The notes beneath the pieces were generated by a model. It did not search any database, was not told the DNA's origin, and worked only from the letters and a program-made list of their open reading frames with translations. Made by a program: the position numbers and the translations under genes. DNA of 10,587 nt from Candidatus Omnitrophota bacterium (GTDB lineage: Bacteria > Omnitrophota > Gorgyraeia > 2-01-FULL-45-10), in contig JAUYDB010000295.1 in assembly GCA_030691985.1 (NCBI GenBank), positions 1-10,587 of the forward strand, read 5' to 3'. Below, piece after piece: positions 9,443-10,587 of this stretch (position 1 is the first letter of the stretch; each line of letters begins with the position of its first letter).

Positions 9443-10587
9443 CTAAAAAAAGCTCAGCTGCTTCTCCGACTCCGCCTCGCCCTCTTTGATAACGCTCACT
9501 TTGCCATATTCGCCGTCGTAGCCTGGCGCGATATCGACCGAGCCTCTGCGCATATTCATAATGCCTTTCGCTACGCTTGCCGGGCACTTTGATTTCAGCG
9601 CTTCTTCGCCCAGATCAAGAAGTATGGCAAATTCTGTCCCAAAATTCTTTATAAGCCGCGTATACTCTTTTTCGACCCTCGCCGAATCGGCGCTTACCCT
9701 GAACGCGTCCCCTATAATTTCCGCAAGCGGCACACAGTTTTTAAACTGCGGGCTTTTGGCGTCAACGAATCCCTCGGGCCTGTCCGCCAGGCCTTCAAGC
9801 CGGTGCATTACGCCGATGGTTACCCTTTTCCCGCAGACAGGGCATATGTTATCCGTTTTCATCGCTTCGCCAGGCGAAAGCCTCTGCTTACACACCCTGT
9901 GCCCATCCCAGTGGTACTTGCCTTCTTCCGGGAAAAATTCTATCGTATAGAGAAATCTCTTGTTGTCCTTTGTCTTCAATATGTCGATAAGATCTTTATA
10001 ATTTATTTTATCCCTGAATACATTTGCCTCGCGCCCTATCTTTGCCGGAGAATGCGCGTCGGAATTTGAAGTAAGGCAGAACCTGTCGAGCTTCGACCAG
10101 CGCCAGTTCATCTTAGGGTCAGACGAAAGGCCTGTCTCTATCGAAAACACCTCCGGGAGCTGGTCCTCAAAGCACTCCTCGGGAGAGTCAAACCCGGAGT
10201 TTGAGCCGAATAGGCTGAAGTGCGGCGTCCAGGCGTGGGCAGGCACAATAAATATGTCAGGCGCTATCGCCGAAAGCTTTTTCGCCATCTTCGCGCAGTC
10301 GAGGGCAAGGATCGGCCTCCCGTCGCTGTCAAGGGCCCCATATTCCGCAAACGCGCCATTTATCTCTTCAACGATTTCAAAGCTCGGCGCAAATATAATA
10401 TTGTGGACCTTCCTCGTTCTGCCGGCCTTGAAATATATGTTCGACACCTCTGCAGTTAATAACAAAGAGATGCCGCCGTATGGGGATACGCCGCATTCAT
10501 TTTCTCCAAGATTCTTTTTTAATTCCGCAAGCCATAATGGATGGGTGAAGTCACCGGTGCCAAGCATGGCAATGCCTTTTATCTTCG
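9443..10587 (-). CDS. Endonuclease Q family protein (5' end outside the window)
   Basis: EndoQ nicks DNA on the 5' side of deaminated bases (uracil, hypoxanthine) and abasic sites. About 380 residues are visible; the frame is open to the right edge, so the N-terminus with the first HxH metal motif is missing. The visible motifs follow EndoQ order: MLGTGDFTHPLWL, TAEVSNIYF, VHNIIFAPSFEIV, SDGRPILALD, VPAHAWTPHFSLFGSNSG, SIETGLSSDPKMNW and LTSNSDAHSPAKIGREAN, all PHP-domain parts. A zinc-finger region follows (DGHRVC and CPVCGK), then a helical region. The protein ends KQLSFF, close to the bacterial beta-clamp-binding consensus QL(S/D)LF. EndoQ is best known from archaea and is patchy in bacteria. 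The Met of MLGTGD is internal, not the start. Confidence 0.88.
   Translation of the reverse strand, partial: KIKGIAMLGTGDFTHPLWLAELKKNLGENECGVSPYGGISLLLTAEVSNIYFKAGRTRKVHNIIFAPSFEIVEEINGAFAEYGALDSDGRPILALDCAKMAKKLSAIAPDIFIVPAHAWTPHFSLFGSNSGFDSPEECFEDQLPEVFSIETGLSSDPKMNWRWSKLDRFCLTSNSDAHSPAKIGREANVFRDKINYKDLIDILKTKDNKRFLYTIEFFPEEGKYHWDGHRVCKQRLSPGEAMKTDNICPVCGKRVTIGVMHRLEGLADRPEGFVDAKSPQFKNCVPLAEIIGDAFRVSADSARVEKEYTRLIKNFGTEFAILLDLGEEALKSKCPASVAKGIMNMRRGSVDIAPGYDGEYGKVSVIKEGEAESEKQLSFF

Overview
All protein genes and the single tRNA in this window lie on the minus strand, so transcription runs from high to low coordinates. The organism looks like a Gram-negative-type bacterium. It carries lpxA for lipid A synthesis and an outer-membrane beta-barrel protein with a signal peptide and a C-terminal Phe. 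The mix of a bacterial endonuclease Q homologue, a DUF3047 protein, an alginate-export-type porin, a MagIII/COG2231-type glycosylase and many short non-coding repeats suggests an uncultured lineage such as Candidatus Omnitrophota. That placement is an inference from gene content only. No plasmid, phage or complete insertion sequence is visible.

Layout from right to left, in the direction of transcription. A 5'-truncated endonuclease Q gene (9443-10587) is followed by pyrK (8503-9321), apt (7704-8228), a tRNA-Arg(CCT) (7485-7561) and a PHP-family phosphoesterase gene (6763-7407). This block is densely decorated with repeats: 7-bp tandem units at six places (two of them inside pyrK), a further 7-bp array of another kind inside pyrK, a 76-bp hairpin with perfect 32-bp arms, and a 167-bp element with imperfect terminal inverted repeats between pyrK and apt. 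Next comes a porin gene (4873-6384) with its own strong sigma70-type promoter, a leader of about 240 nt that may encode a 40-residue peptide, a pair of operator-like palindromes upstream, and a rho-independent terminator downstream.

Past the terminator are a DUF3047 gene (3995-4777) and a small two-helix HAMP-like membrane protein (3528-3974). A patch of stem-loops precedes lpxA (2571-3368), and an inverted-repeat cluster separates lpxA from a DNA glycosylase of the endonuclease III superfamily (1762-2433). A clear promoter at 1704-1732 then starts a compact five-gene set: an EF-Tu domain 2-like protein with a histone-like basic tail, an unrecognised 84-residue protein, a monocluster [4Fe-4S] ferredoxin, an iron-sulfur flavoprotein of the NADPH-dependent FMN reductase family, and the first 60 codons of an inositol monophosphatase family gene that runs off the left edge.

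The genes cover nucleotide metabolism (pyrK, apt), base-damage repair (endonuclease Q and the glycosylase), cell envelope (lpxA, porin) and a small redox pair (ferredoxin and flavoprotein). No defence system or new multi-gene machine is apparent. The most notable features are the heptamer repeats. Three separate arrays are translated in frame within pyrK, and in one of them the unit whose TAG would fall in frame reads GAG instead. Further notable points are a beta-clamp-like C-terminus on the endonuclease Q homologue and a glycosylase whose fourth Fe-S cysteine is replaced where a 13-bp repeat begins.
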